DNA of 64,000 nucleotides from Paenibacillus sp. TCA20 (GCF_000732325.1 NZ_BBIW01000010.1:1-64000); one strand, 5' to 3'. Counted from the first letter of the stretch, positions 7,247-16,354 are shown. Notes: generated by a model from the letters alone, not told the origin. A program made the numbers and translations.

Positions 7247-10200
7247 TTAAAAGAAGGCAAAAGCGCCTTGTCCTTCCACGATTCTCTCATTCTTGCGAAG
7301 TCCTTTGTTATATTCACGCACGTCCTCAACAACACGGAATATGTCTTCAATGTGGTCCATGTAGCTATTAAGATCATTCTGAGTGATTTTGCCCGAAGCC
7401 ACATCAATACGCATCTTATTAACCAGACCTTTCTGAATCTCACGCACTTTATCTATACCTAGTGGATTCATTTCATAAGAGTCGTAGCCCTCATAGGAGC
7501 TATTCTGCAGCTGCTCATAAGAAGCATTGATTCGTTTCCATCGATCTTCAATGGAATTGATATTATCCAGTCTTCCTTCACTCATAAGCTTCTTAGCCAG
7601 TGCATTGATGCCATCGCCAGAGTCTGCCATTGCACGAAGACCCTCTTCAGAGAACTTGCCTTGCAGAGCCATTGCCGCATCAATCTTCTTCGCAATGCTT
7701 TCTAGCACATCTGCCTGGATTGTATTGCGATAGACCGACGTACTAACTTCAACTTCCTCAGTCTGTTTAATCCGCCAAGATCGGCGTGAAGCCTGCATAT
7801 AGTTATAAGCACTGTAATCCATTTGATAGAAATGAATATGAGGGAACATAAGCAGATCAAGACCAACAGCGACCAGACGAGAGTTGGTTACAAGAACATC
7901 CCAATCATAGCGTTCCATATTCTTACGCAGCCAGGTTTCCCGATCCTCTTGCTTCGGCATCTTCATTCCATCATAGGTTCCAGATGAACGTAGGATACCA
8001 ACATTATAGCCATCCTGTTTAAGCCGCTCATACAGCCACGTATCGACTCCATTATCTCCGCCAGTAAAACGTCCATAGACAAGTACTTTACGGCCGCGTT
8101 CCTCGATCTGCTCCTCCAGAAGGCTCTGGAGCGCATAATATTTACTTGGAGTGTAATCTTCAGGGAAATTATACGGCTGACATAGCTCCTTAACCTTGTC
8201 ATGCTCATCAAGATATGTGATCGGCTCGTGTTTGAATGGCATATCTGCATACTGATAGAGCTTTGTGATATACGAGGAAAGATGCTTCATCCCGCCTTGC
8301 CCCATCGCATCCATGATGTTTTCTTCCAACTCGTCATACATTCTGCGATGCTCGTCTTCCATCTCGATGAACATTGGAATCTCACGATACGGCGGCAGTG
8401 CATAGCCTAGGTCACCCAGCTCGATAAAGGCACAGTTACTCATTAAGAAGCGCGGGAATACAAGTGGCGAAACGCCAGGCAACTGCTTCTTTCTCTTCTT
8501 GCCCTTACGATCATCGGTGAACTCTGTCATAGAACGTTCGTATACGCCATAGTTCTCAACGAAGCGGCTTTCATCATCATACGTAATACCTTCCAATTTC
8601 AGCTTCTTCGCGTCCAGTCTAGCCAGAAGATAGAAGATATCTCTTGCCATACCACCGAGAAGTGTACCTGTCAGCAAAATCTGCTTATTTGTATGATTGA
8701 TCAACTGACCGAAGGCATTCGCACGATCCGAGTCTCCACTCTTGTATTCATGAACCTCATCTGCGATCAAGTATTCAAAGAATCCACGACGAAGATGTTT
8801 ATTCAGATACCATGCAGGAGATACCTTTCTCTCGAGAGAGCGAGCAGGGAGCTTCTTAGCACTCCAAAAAATAAAGCCGCACTCTTGATCAGGAGAATCG
8901 CCCTTAAGACGCTGATGCTTAGGAAGAGCATCTTTTGAGACTTTATTGCGACAGCGGTAGTTTTCACGGTTTTGATTCCAAGCCCATTTGTCTTTACCGC
9001 GGCGAAGCTGGAAGTAATGCTCATCAGAGTACTTCTCTTTCGTCTTCTTAATCGGCTGTCCGCATTGAGGACAATACATAGCTTCAGGGCCAATAGCAGT
9101 TCGTGTTATCGCTGCACCATTTCTAAAGGAATTTTCTTTGGTCATACGAATGCGGATTTTCTTACCCGCTCTCTTTTGTGCAATGACTTCTTCATAGTCA
9201 TGATTTTTGACATATCCTTTGCGGAAATCCATAACCGGTTCAATCGGATATGTCTGCTTTGCTGCATCAGAACTCATGACATAGTATTCGATCTCTGTCG
9301 GGCGATACGGCATATTTCTTAAGCGATGTACATCCCGCCAGTTATTGATTTGATATACTTTCACATCAGGAATACGCTCCTCTATCTCCCGCTTCCATTT
9401 TTCGACCATTATTGCTGGCACAAATACGAGTGCACGATAAGGCTTAGGTTTCTCCATGCCTGATCGAATAGCATGAGTAACATAAGGAATTAGGGCGCCC
9501 ATTGGTGATTTACCAGATCCCATCTCACCGACGACAAATACGTAGTCATCCTCATCGTCTTTGATCGTATTAGCACAGCCCATAACGACATCTGCTTGTG
9601 GCGGGAACAATCCGGTAACACCTTTGGTGTTTGCATGAAGATTCGCATGATATAAAGAACGATGATGCTCTTCCTTTGTAGGATCAAAGCGCAATACAGA
9701 GTTTTCCTGAATCCGCTGGCCAAGCTCTCCTGCAAAGTTCTCGAGATACACATCCAACGTCGTGCAGTTCTTGAGTACAGATTCTTCTTCAGTTGGACCA
9801 TCGTCCAGAATAGCGAATGGCATGGAATAAGACCGAATACCTTCTGAAATAATGGCTTCCAGGTTCTCTTCAGTGATTCGAAGCAAAGCAGCTTCAAGAT
9901 CATAATCCTTACCATAGCTCTTTACTTCAAGGTTAGTCAGGAGACCATGATCATAACAAGCCTGCACGATCTCTTCCTTCCATTCAGGAAGCATTGGCGT
10001 ATTATATCGATCATTCAGTACTCGATACACTTCTGAGAAGATATCGCCATCCCAAGCTAAGATAAGTTCAGGATGTGGCCCTAGTGGCTGTATGCCTGAT
10101 TCAACGCGTTGCTTGTTTTCTAAAATGCGCATTTCCTTCTTCTTGATATCATTCTTGGCAGCTTTTGCTACATAAAGAGTGTTAACGATATCATCAATCT

Positions 10201-10492
10201 TTTGCTCCGATGAGTCATAAAAGTCTTTCTCTGGAACAAAGACGTTCATGATTTCATCCCGGCTTACCCCTTCACCTAATGGAGAGATCGTTCCGCTTTT
10301 ATGCTCATTCATCTCATAAGCTAAAAGTGTTTGTTTCGGTCCTGCATTCATGGTATTAACCAAATACATATTATTGGCGCTTCTACCTATTCTTTCGAGG
10401 ACGATCAAATCAATAAAAGTACTGATTCTAGGTCCACGACCTTTATTATGCAGGACGAGTTCAAAGAGTTTGTCCGATACTCTTGTGGCCAT
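7247..10492 (-). CDS. Large SNF2/DEAH-type helicase with zinc insertion
   Basis: 1081-residue superfamily 2 ATPase that probably moves on or remodels DNA. Walker A is VVGEMGSGKS near residue 322, the DExH box is LIADEVHEY near 572, motif III is LLTGTLLGG, and the C-terminal half carries the second RecA domain with VAVGLDLLMF and a motif VI-like QASRRSWRIKQ. Between motifs I and II sits a cysteine insertion (CPQCGQPIKK followed by later cysteines), a likely zinc module. Good Shine-Dalgarno (TAGGAGG). Directly downstream of a DUF6094-like methyltransferase-fold gene; the two plus the later N6-methyltransferase-like gene form a set also seen on plasmids and integrative elements. Confidence 0.85.
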   Translation of the reverse strand: MATRVSDKLFELVLHNKGRGPRISTFIDLIVLERIGRSANNMYLVNTMNAGPKQTLLAYEMNEHKSGTISPLGEGVSRDEIMNVFVPEKDFYDSSEQKIDDIVNTLYVAKAAKNDIKKKEMRILENKQRVESGIQPLGPHPELILAWDGDIFSEVYRVLNDRYNTPMLPEWKEEIVQACYDHGLLTNLEVKSYGKDYDLEAALLRITEENLEAIISEGIRSYSMPFAILDDGPTEEESVLKNCTTLDVYLENFAGELGQRIQENSVLRFDPTKEEHHRSLYHANLHANTKGVTGLFPPQADVVMGCANTIKDDEDDYVFVVGEMGSGKSPMGALIPYVTHAIRSGMEKPKPYRALVFVPAIMVEKWKREIEERIPDVKVYQINNWRDVHRLRNMPYRPTEIEYYVMSSDAAKQTYPIEPVMDFRKGYVKNHDYEEVIAQKRAGKKIRIRMTKENSFRNGAAITRTAIGPEAMYCPQCGQPIKKTKEKYSDEHYFQLRRGKDKWAWNQNRENYRCRNKVSKDALPKHQRLKGDSPDQECGFIFWSAKKLPARSLERKVSPAWYLNKHLRRGFFEYLIADEVHEYKSGDSDRANAFGQLINHTNKQILLTGTLLGGMARDIFYLLARLDAKKLKLEGITYDDESRFVENYGVYERSMTEFTDDRKGKKRKKQLPGVSPLVFPRFLMSNCAFIELGDLGYALPPYREIPMFIEMEDEHRRMYDELEENIMDAMGQGGMKHLSSYITKLYQYADMPFKHEPITYLDEHDKVKELCQPYNFPEDYTPSKYYALQSLLEEQIEERGRKVLVYGRFTGGDNGVDTWLYERLKQDGYNVGILRSSGTYDGMKMPKQEDRETWLRKNMERYDWDVLVTNSRLVAVGLDLLMFPHIHFYQMDYSAYNYMQASRRSWRIKQTEEVEVSTSVYRNTIQADVLESIAKKIDAAMALQGKFSEEGLRAMADSGDGINALAKKLMSEGRLDNINSIEDRWKRINASYEQLQNSSYEGYDSYEMNPLGIDKVREIQKGLVNKMRIDVASGKITQNDLNSYMDHIEDIFRVVEDVREYNKGLRKNERIVEGQGAFAFF

Positions 10493-10503
10493 GACACAAC
10501 CTC

Positions 10504-11766
10504 CTATAATAATTTGTGAAAATCACCGTGCCGATCTAAATATTTGATTCCGATATGGAAGTATTCACGATCTACGGTCTTAATCTCAGTTCCGCGATCC
10601 GTTTCTTCCTCTTCAGTAAACTCACTATTCTTTTTGACAACCGATCCTTTAACCAAGTGGCGATCCGCACCAGTGCCGATATATCCGTTTAGCAGTCCAC
10701 TTGCAAGGGTTAATGATACATGTCCTTTATGCAGCTGCGTGGGTGGTTTTGGTGTGATATTATCCAGGGTTATTCCATGCTGAACAGCATAGTTTTCGAC
10801 GAGCATAGACTTTCTCATGACTTGTTGAACTTCTTCTGGTGTAATCGGTCCGATCCGGAAGCTGACTACATCTTCTTTCTTTCCTTCAGGAACTTTATAT
10901 AGAGGTTTCTCTTGTACAGAGATAACCGGAATATCCTTGTAAGGCTTGTATTTCGTCTGCATGATCTCGTAAGGGAGCGTATCTTGCTTCTCTGTTCTTA
11001 GGCGTTTCTTAGCGATAATAACGCACTTTCTGTGCTTCTCATATTCGCTATCATCCAGGCGGAAAATTTGAATATCTTCAAAGGCGTTGGCCAACTTAAA
11101 TGAAATATGTGCATCAATAAATTCCTTCGGAGTAAGCATGATAAGAATGCCGCCAGGCTTTAAATAACGAGCAGCATTCGTTAAAAGGAGCTTATCATCA
11201 CGCAAGGCAGAAGTACGTTTCTCTTGTTCACGTAATGCCTTACGATATGCAATGTTTCTATCTTCGATTGCTTTCTGAATCCGCTCTTCCATATCTACTT
11301 TGCGCTTTTCAACTTCTTCCTCCGTCATTTCAAGCTGATTCAGATCGAGATAATTATCTGCAGTAGATTGAAGCGATTGTTGTTGCTGCCGTATCTCAGC
11401 CTCAAAGTCAGGGATTTGAAAAGGATCATAGGACATAAAGATATCTTCAATGAATTGCGGGTGAATATAAGGATCAACAACTGCTAGCGAAAAAGCATCA
11501 TTACTTATCTTCATCTCTCTCTTGTAATGAGAAAGGGCAACTCTTTCAAAGAAAGTACTGGCTTCCTTCGCCATATACTCACTTGCTTCGGCGCCATATA
11601 GGTAGCGTTCACTCGCAAAGTAAGTTAATTCATCTAATGTCTTGCCATTAAAAGCTTTAAAATCAAGGGCAGTAATTGACTTGCCTTCAGGGAACTCAAG
11701 AAAACTATGTAAACGCCTTGCCGTATGTCCAGACAAGGCAGCGTTAATTTGTGATGGAAAACTCAT
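10504..11766 (-). CDS. DUF6094-like methyltransferase-fold protein
   Basis: 420 residues. The start SGHTARRLHSFLEF, then ITALDFKAFNGKTLDEL and YLYGAEASEYM, follows the motif I/II layout of Rossmann methyltransferases (DUF6094 group, from memory of the family). The position of the catalytic NPPY motif reads SLAVVDPYIHPQF, so the motif is degenerate. A long charged helical insertion (about residues 135-190) precedes a typical 'kpGGilimltP' strand (PGGILIMLTPKEF). Likely a modification or scaffold partner of the adjacent SNF2 helicase. ATG chosen by GAGGAGGAG; an earlier in-frame start overlaps the ribosome site. Confidence 0.7.
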   Translation of the reverse strand: MSFPSQINAALSGHTARRLHSFLEFPEGKSITALDFKAFNGKTLDELTYFASERYLYGAEASEYMAKEASTFFERVALSHYKREMKISNDAFSLAVVDPYIHPQFIEDIFMSYDPFQIPDFEAEIRQQQQSLQSTADNYLDLNQLEMTEEEVEKRKVDMEERIQKAIEDRNIAYRKALREQEKRTSALRDDKLLLTNAARYLKPGGILIMLTPKEFIDAHISFKLANAFEDIQIFRLDDSEYEKHRKCVIIAKKRLRTEKQDTLPYEIMQTKYKPYKDIPVISVQEKPLYKVPEGKKEDVVSFRIGPITPEEVQQVMRKSMLVENYAVQHGITLDNITPKPPTQLHKGHVSLTLASGLLNGYIGTGADRHLVKGSVVKKNSEFTEEEETDRGTEIKTVDREYFHIGIKYLDRHGDFHKLL

Positions 11767-11780
11767 AATCAATCTCCTCC

Positions 11781-12245
11781 TCAAAATGGTATTTCTGAAA
11801 GTTTACTATTAGCAGAAGCGATTTCAACCATAGGAATGCCGTATTGCACACTGATCCTGAACTCTTCAATCATTGCATCAATTAGCTCTGCAGGTATACC
11901 TTTCTCAAGGTATCCTGATACAGTGCCAACAGTTTTAGAATGATAAACCTGCTTATCTACAAAACGAGAATTTTTATTGTCTGCCTCTTTCACTTCACTG
12001 AGAACAACCATAAAAGGGGCAGGCGTATCTAATGACAATAATTCAGGACCTTCTTTTTTAAAGCGTAATGTAATCTTGTACCACTGTGAACTGATTAACA
12101 GTCTTCGATGCAATATTGTATAAGCTGCCGATTTTCGATCATCCTCAAACCAATTGCAAGTCAGCAGGTTTGAAATCGTTCTTGCAGAAATGTCCGTAGT
12201 TTGAAAAGGGAATTGATTATATAAATAAGCTTTCATAAGCTCCAT
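11781..12245 (-). CDS. MELM-start protein (154 aa), unknown
   Basis: Starts MELMKAYLYNQF, one of ten proteins here that share this N-terminal peptide. The rest is alpha/beta (SSQWYKITLRFKK, PAPFMVVLSEVKEAD) with no recognised domain. GGAGG lies 8 bases before the ATG. Its stop overlaps the ribosome site of the methyltransferase-like gene. Transcribed from the promoter and operator region at 12276-12336. Confidence 0.65.
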   Translation of the reverse strand: MELMKAYLYNQFPFQTTDISARTISNLLTCNWFEDDRKSAAYTILHRRLLISSQWYKITLRFKKEGPELLSLDTPAPFMVVLSEVKEADNKNSRFVDKQVYHSKTVGTVSGYLEKGIPAELIDAMIEEFRISVQYGIPMVEIASANSKLSEIPF

Positions 12246-12275
12246 AGTATGGGCCTCCATTCAGTAACATAAGCT

Positions 12276-12336
12276 ATTATAGCATGTTTTGAGCATAATA
12301 AAAGACGTTACAGGCAGAAAAATGTAACGTCTTACA
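12276..12336 (-). promoter_or_regulatory. Promoter (-10) and upstream operator
   Basis: TATAAT on the minus strand at 12276-12281; the palindrome TGTAACGTCTTACA at 12323-12336 and a half site near 12304 lie upstream, so here the regulator could activate. The -35 box is weak. Confidence 0.5.
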
Positions 12337-12348
12337 TTATGCAATGTT

Positions 12349-12861
12349 TTACTTCAATTTGCTGCGCATATGTTCACGTAGCTCTTCGAGATCAATATAG
12401 CCATCCGGTCGGATATCCATATCGTAAAAAGTGAAATCTAGAACAGCTTCTATCAGCATAGAAGGGGTGATTTTAGCCCCACCACGATATTGAGAATTTT
12501 CCGATGAAAAATTTTTAATAAATTTATCAATATCTTTATTATAGATTTGATAACTGCTGGTTGAAGGAACTTCACGATAGAGATCGTCAGGCAGCTCTGG
12601 ACGCTTAACAAACCGATGCTTGGCAGTGCTTGTCTCTTGCCTAGGAAGACGTGGACGAACTACCCTCTGTTCAGTCTGTCGTGTTGCTGCAACCTGAGAT
12701 TGGGCAGTTTCAATAATATCCTCTCGAATATTGCTTTCTTCTTGTTCTGGCTCAGGTGTTGGTGGCTGAGCTGCTGCAGTTCCCATTTTCGGTTTTTGCG
12801 GCTGAAGCCGGCTCTGCCCACTTGCGTTCGCGGCCGCTCTCATTAAATCTTGTGCACCCAT
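12349..12861 (-). CDS. Unknown protein with disordered N-terminus (170 aa)
   Basis: The first 85 residues are low-complexity and Q/P/E/R-rich; the last 70 form a folded helical unit (SMLIEAVLDFTFYDMDI ... LEELREHMRSKLK). Such tail-plus-helix designs occur in partition and replication accessory proteins, but no family is recognised. Strong ribosome site TGAGGAGG. Driven by a near-consensus promoter at 12883-12911. Confidence 0.6.
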   Translation of the reverse strand: MGAQDLMRAAANASGQSRLQPQKPKMGTAAAQPPTPEPEQEESNIREDIIETAQSQVAATRQTEQRVVRPRLPRQETSTAKHRFVKRPELPDDLYREVPSTSSYQIYNKDIDKFIKNFSSENSQYRGGAKITPSMLIEAVLDFTFYDMDIRPDGYIDLEELREHMRSKLK

Positions 12862-12882
12862 ATGTACACCTCCTCAGTCATG

Positions 12883-12911
12883 ATTATAAATAAGCATGAG
12901 GCTGAGGTCAA
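12883..12911 (-). promoter_or_regulatory. Sigma-A promoter TTGACC-17-TATAAT
   Basis: TTGACC at 12906-12911 and TATAAT at 12883-12888 (minus strand), spacer 17. Immediately upstream of the -35 is ATCATATGAAATA, the same motif as the 53.1 kb iterons. Confidence 0.75.
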
Positions 12912-12948
12912 TATTTCATATGATATAGGATATACGAATTGTGTCGAA

Positions 12949-13620
12949 TTATGCCGCTGGCATGGCGCTCTTAACGATTTTATGAACAGTTTGCAATTCA
13001 TCAATGTCCAATTCGGTTAGATAATTAAAGCTGTGGCCTACTGCGCTCGCACATTGGTTAAAGACATTCTGGACATTGATATCCATATTGTACATTTGTT
13101 GCAAATAAAACGTGATTTGACTCTCAATATCAATGCGTCTTTTTGCTATATTTTCTGTCTCAATTACTTTTTGCATTTCCTCTTGGCTTGCGCTGCCGCT
13201 GTGATAGCCAAGATTATCTAAAGCACGGCCACTAGCCGACTCTTCACAGTTTTCTACCCAAGCATATTGATCCGCTTGGCGACCACCGGCGATAGAAAGA
13301 GAATAGCCGATAGAATCTGCACCTAAGAGCAGACCAATACTTGAAGCAACGATCGCTGCGTTATCCGGAGTAACGGACTTACATAGTTCTGTTACTGCAG
13401 TAACCGCTTCGGGTGAAAGGATGCGCTTTTCCTTATCCAGCCAGATTAAGGAAATATAGACTACATAATGATTAGCATAGTTAACGCCAGATATTTGCAT
13501 TGGATAAATGATGGAATTGGGATAATCAATACGTAAGCGTTCTTTTCTTCGTTTAACAGTCTCATATTTAGATGGATCAAAGCTGGAGCGTTTTCCTCCG
13601 TTGCCGTTATTGTATGCCAC
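12949..13620 (-). CDS. Unknown protein (223 aa)
   Basis: Starts at a GTG (VAYNNGNGGKRSS) preceded by AAGGAG; an earlier GTG lies inside that ribosome site. Contains a small-residue-rich middle (NAAIVASSIGLLLGADSIGYS) and helical ends. No family recognised. It is the last gene before the promoter of the 170-residue protein. Confidence 0.55.
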   Translation of the reverse strand: MAYNNGNGGKRSSFDPSKYETVKRRKERLRIDYPNSIIYPMQISGVNYANHYVVYISLIWLDKEKRILSPEAVTAVTELCKSVTPDNAAIVASSIGLLLGADSIGYSLSIAGGRQADQYAWVENCEESASGRALDNLGYHSGSASQEEMQKVIETENIAKRRIDIESQITFYLQQMYNMDINVQNVFNQCASAVGHSFNYLTELDIDELQTVHKIVKSAMPAA

Positions 13621-13628
13621 TATATAAT

Positions 13629-13871
13629 TCACTCCTTATTTTCGGGATATAGAATGGCCATAATAGATACCAAGTAATCGTGCATCATTATCCCATAAAT
13701 AGCACTAGAATCGAACTGAGGGTATTGAGAAATAGCATGCCCTATCGCCTCTTTAAGCTTCTCCTCTTTACGCTCTGCTTTTTCAGCACGCTCTCTTAAT
13801 TCTTCAACATAGGCGCATATATCACAACGAAGCCGGCCGTGATCTTCGCACACTTCGTCCTTGTCTTTCAT
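13629..13871 (-). CDS. Coiled-coil protein with N-terminal Cys/His cluster (80 aa)
   Basis: CEDHGRLRCDIC at the start could bind zinc; then a charged coiled coil (ELRERAEKAERKEEKLKEA) and a hydrophobic end. First of a run of about ten small proteins with cysteine pairs between 13.6 and 18.3 kb. Role unknown. Confidence 0.6.
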   Translation of the reverse strand: MKDKDEVCEDHGRLRCDICAYVEELRERAEKAERKEEKLKEAIGHAISQYPQFDSSAIYGIMMHDYLVSIMAILYPENKE

Positions 13872-13883
13872 AATTCACCGCCC

Positions 13884-14117
13884 TTAATAGCCGCCATTAT
13901 TTTCACAAAGCCACTCTTTAAGCGCAATCTGCGCTTTCGCAAAGCAGAGCTGCATATCGCAATCATCCTGAACATGAATTACATTTTGGCCATGCATTTC
14001 ATGTGCAGGTTTATAGCCAATGGTTATAATCCAGCCCACTATGCTTGAGTGGTAAATATCAAGCGTCCAGGAAAAATTATGACTTATGCTGTTATAAAAT
14101 AAGAGAAAGTCATTCAT
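13884..14117 (-). CDS. Unknown small protein (77 aa)
   Basis: Starts MNDFLLFYNSISHN right after AGGAGGAGGAG; the seven codons before this are part of the ribosome site. Beta-rich N-terminus and a helical end (CFAKAQIALKEWLCENN). Overlaps the end of the zinc-ribbon gene upstream by eight bases, so coupled. Confidence 0.6.
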   Translation of the reverse strand: MNDFLLFYNSISHNFSWTLDIYHSSIVGWIITIGYKPAHEMHGQNVIHVQDDCDMQLCFAKAQIALKEWLCENNGGY

Positions 14118-14442
14118 ACTCCTCCTCCTGGGATACACTTATATCTACATAAATACTGGCATCACATTGGTAGCAATCAAAATTCGCTTCCGAAGCACCC
14201 ATATCCTCAACAGGTTCCCCGCACCTTGGACAGAAAAGAATAATTCCTCGATCATAATCATCTTTAGTTCCAATTGGCAGAGCAACAAGTTTGTCTAATT
14301 GGTGATATGTGGTTTTAAAGACTTCATTAGCAGCAGCGCTTTTGCATTCTTCAAGTGTCATCTCTTTATCAACTGACACCTTTGCTGTAGTGTTATTGCT
14401 TTGACCATATACCCTATATAAGAGTTTTTTCTCTTTACTCAA
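14110..14442 (-). CDS. Zinc-ribbon protein (110 aa)
   Basis: TTG start with GGAGGC 8 bases upstream. N-terminal beta part (KKLLYRVYGQSN) and a C-terminal ribbon ILFCPRCGEP ... CYQCDAS. Probably binds nucleic acid or a protein partner; function unknown. Confidence 0.65.
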   Translation of the reverse strand: MSKEKKLLYRVYGQSNNTTAKVSVDKEMTLEECKSAAANEVFKTTYHQLDKLVALPIGTKDDYDRGIILFCPRCGEPVEDMGASEANFDCYQCDASIYVDISVSQEEEYE

Positions 14443-14445
14443 TTT

Positions 14446-14673
14446 TTACGCCTCCCAGTTTCCATAAGACCATCGCCCAATTGATACATTGCAAGGCTTG
14501 CAGAACATTTCATATTCAATGATAAGCGCGAAATCTTCGTACATATAATTACGTCCTTCTATATCAGTGTTTTCACAGATGTGACACTTTATCGGGCGAC
14601 AGTCTTTGTCAATGTAACCTTCTGTAATCATTCGCTCAAGGTAATCACCGATTGTTTCTACTTCTTCATTCAT
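14446..14673 (-). CDS. Zinc-ribbon protein (75 aa)
   Basis: Cysteine pairs KCHICENTD and FCKPCNVS flank a beta hairpin, a compact ribbon. ATG with GGAGG upstream, overlapping the stop of the preceding gene by eight bases. Confidence 0.65.
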   Translation of the reverse strand: MNEEVETIGDYLERMITEGYIDKDCRPIKCHICENTDIEGRNYMYEDFALIIEYEMFCKPCNVSIGRWSYGNWEA

Positions 14674-14998
14674 CCTTTACTACCTCCAAATGTTCAAGTG
14701 GAACAATATAAGGTGCTTCGTCATGTATTATGGTTGCATATGTGCCATTTCTCTCTATCAAATGATCTACTGTTGCAACATTAGATAGATTGTATTGCCA
14801 TCCGTGGTATCGCACCTTATCTCCCGGCTTAATGGTGGGTACTGGATCAGGGTTGAGCAATCCTGAATCAATTGCTGCGCAAAGGTCTACGAATGCATCA
14901 CCAGAATACTCAGATTCCATAAAAGGTTCAGCTTTGTCATTATTTAAAAACCATTCCTTCAGCTTATCTGCTGATATAAGGTGCTCTTGTTTACTCAT
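14666..14998 (-). CDS. Small protein with C-terminal KOW/SH3-like part (110 aa)
   Basis: A helical first half (SADKLKEWFLNNDKAE) is followed by IKPGDKVRYHGWQYN and a barrel-like end (APYIVPLEHLEVV), as in small ribosomal or phage SH3-like proteins. The ATG overlaps the stop of the 37-residue gene upstream. Confidence 0.6.
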   Translation of the reverse strand: MSKQEHLISADKLKEWFLNNDKAEPFMESEYSGDAFVDLCAAIDSGLLNPDPVPTIKPGDKVRYHGWQYNLSNVATVDHLIERNGTYATIIHDEAPYIVPLEHLEVVKDE

Positions 14999-15104
14999 AG
15001 TCTACCTTTCCACCATACTTTCGTTTTTCCTTTGTTTCTTTATTAAAAAAGTCATGTCCGGTATTGGTTAAGTACTCAACTACAACTCGCTGATTTTTAA
15101 TCAT
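14991..15104 (-). CDS. Basic microprotein (37 aa)
   Basis: MIKNQRVVVEYLTNTG then a lysine-rich tail. ATG preceded by GGAGGGGAGAAC, a leader shared with the next small gene upstream. Too short for usual gene finders; the strong ribosome site and coupling to the following gene support it. Confidence 0.55.
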   Translation of the reverse strand: MIKNQRVVVEYLTNTGHDFFNKETKEKRKYGGKVDYE

Positions 15105-15121
15105 CTGTTGTTCTCCCCTCC

Positions 15122-15286
15122 CTAATACCGTTTTACAATCTTGAAACTGATTTCTTCTTCCTTAAATTGAGGAGTAACTACACATATCTTCCGACCATCA
15201 ATGTTTATAAGAATTTCATCTCCGTCTTTTGATTTCCCATCACTAACAAAGTCAGCTAAATACTCGTATATGTCAAAATTCTTCAA
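15122..15286 (-). CDS. Microprotein (54 aa), TTG start
   Basis: MKNFDIYEYLADFVSDG ... ends FKIVKRY. TTG start about 8 bases after GGAGGGGAG. Alpha then beta, looks like a small folded domain. Function unknown. Confidence 0.55.
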   Translation of the reverse strand: MKNFDIYEYLADFVSDGKSKDGDEILINIDGRKICVVTPQFKEEEISFKIVKRY

Positions 15287-15322
15287 TGTGTTCTCCCCTC
15301 CCAGGGAAAGAGGCTGATGGCC

Positions 15323-15580
15323 TCAATCCGTCTCAGCGTTCCAACTCATATCTTGCTCCAGTTGCTCAATGAGTTCCTTTACTTCTTCGTTGTTTTCTTC
15401 CGCCCATTCATATAATTCATCCAATACTTCGTGTGCCGGCTTTAAATTGTCATAAATAGATATAACAACAGTCAGTCCTTGAGTCTGTTCAATGTTTTGA
15501 AGCTGCGTGTGTGCATTATCTGCATTAAGTGCCTTCATTTGTTCAACTAAATGTTTAATCACTTGCCCCTCTTGGCTCAT
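15323..15580 (-). CDS. Acidic helical protein (85 aa)
   Basis: MSQEGQVIKHLVEQMKAL and a glutamate-rich second half (ELYEWAEENNEEVKELIEQ). Acidic helical proteins of this size in phages can be DNA mimics or inhibitors, but nothing specific points to that here. Followed by a small GAGGC/GCCTC hairpin. Confidence 0.55.
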   Translation of the reverse strand: MSQEGQVIKHLVEQMKALNADNAHTQLQNIEQTQGLTVVISIYDNLKPAHEVLDELYEWAEENNEEVKELIEQLEQDMSWNAETD

Positions 15581-15583
15581 CTG

Positions 15584-15745
15584 TTATCGCTCCTCTGCAT
15601 AGTGCTTGGCTAATCTATTTACAAATTCAGAATGCTTTACAAAAACGATGTGTATGGCGAAATAGCCTAATCGTACACCTTTACTGTGCTTGTACCAGTC
15701 AAGACCTACTGTCCAATCCCGATCTAATTCTATTAGTATAAACAA
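15584..15745 (-). CDS. Microprotein (53 aa), TTG start
   Basis: Reads LFILIELDRDWTVGLDWY and ends LAKHYAEER. TTG start preceded by GGGGGAG at 8 bases. Ends just before the 85-residue gene. Not recognised beyond being typical of small phage proteins. Confidence 0.55.
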   Translation of the reverse strand: MFILIELDRDWTVGLDWYKHSKGVRLGYFAIHIVFVKHSEFVNRLAKHYAEER

Positions 15746-15782
15746 GGTTTATATCTCCCCCAGAGGAAAGAGGTAGGCAGCC

Positions 15783-16169
15783 TCAATCCTTTAAATAATC
15801 ATCTAGTTGTTTTGTTTGTCCGATGAGTTCGAAGTTTTCCATAACAAATCGTTCAATTTCTTCCCTTGTATAATTCTCATGTTGGTCAATACTTGGCATT
15901 GCGTAAAATTCACGCAAGGCAGGGAATTTATCAGGGTATTCAGATTCAACTATCGTCATTATAGTTGGAAAGTGATTTGTCCATGTGCAGTCATAAAACT
16001 TATTAGCCTGCTTATCGTAAACACCTAAACCGGTTGAACCATATCCTCTTTTTTTAAAATTAATTTCTAAATTCTTATAATCTTCTCTTTGGAAAATTAC
16101 ATCGAATATTAAGCGCGCATCTTTTTTCCAATTCTCTAATGTGATGACCTCTAAACCTTCGTTCTCCAT
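15783..16169 (-). CDS. Unknown protein (128 aa)
   Basis: Starts MENEGLEVITLENW. Mixed alpha/beta with an aromatic core (DKQANKFYDCTWTNHF) and a helical end. The start overlaps the previous gene, with only a weak GGAAG site. A repeated hairpin (GAGGC...CCTC) follows the stop. Confidence 0.55.
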   Translation of the reverse strand: MENEGLEVITLENWKKDARLIFDVIFQREDYKNLEINFKKRGYGSTGLGVYDKQANKFYDCTWTNHFPTIMTIVESEYPDKFPALREFYAMPSIDQHENYTREEIERFVMENFELIGQTKQLDDYLKD

Positions 16170-16339
16170 AAATTTTGCAATATGACTTCCAAAGTTTGGT
16201 CATCCATTTTGTTCAAAAAATCATAGCAGGCAAATTGCTTAGCCTTATAGAATTTCCCTTGTATGTTGTTCTCCACATGCCTTTCGAGAGCAATCCTTAC
16301 AAGCGTAAGGGGATCATATGTGAGATGTAATGTTTCCAT
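16151..16339 (-). CDS. Unknown helical protein (62 aa)
   Basis: METLHLTYDPLTLVRIAL with AAAGGAG upstream. Two or three helices; no family recognised. Overlaps the next gene by 19 bases. Confidence 0.5.
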   Translation of the reverse strand: METLHLTYDPLTLVRIALERHVENNIQGKFYKAKQFACYDFLNKMDDQTLEVILQNLWRTKV

Positions 16340-16354
16340 ATAAACTCCTTTTTC

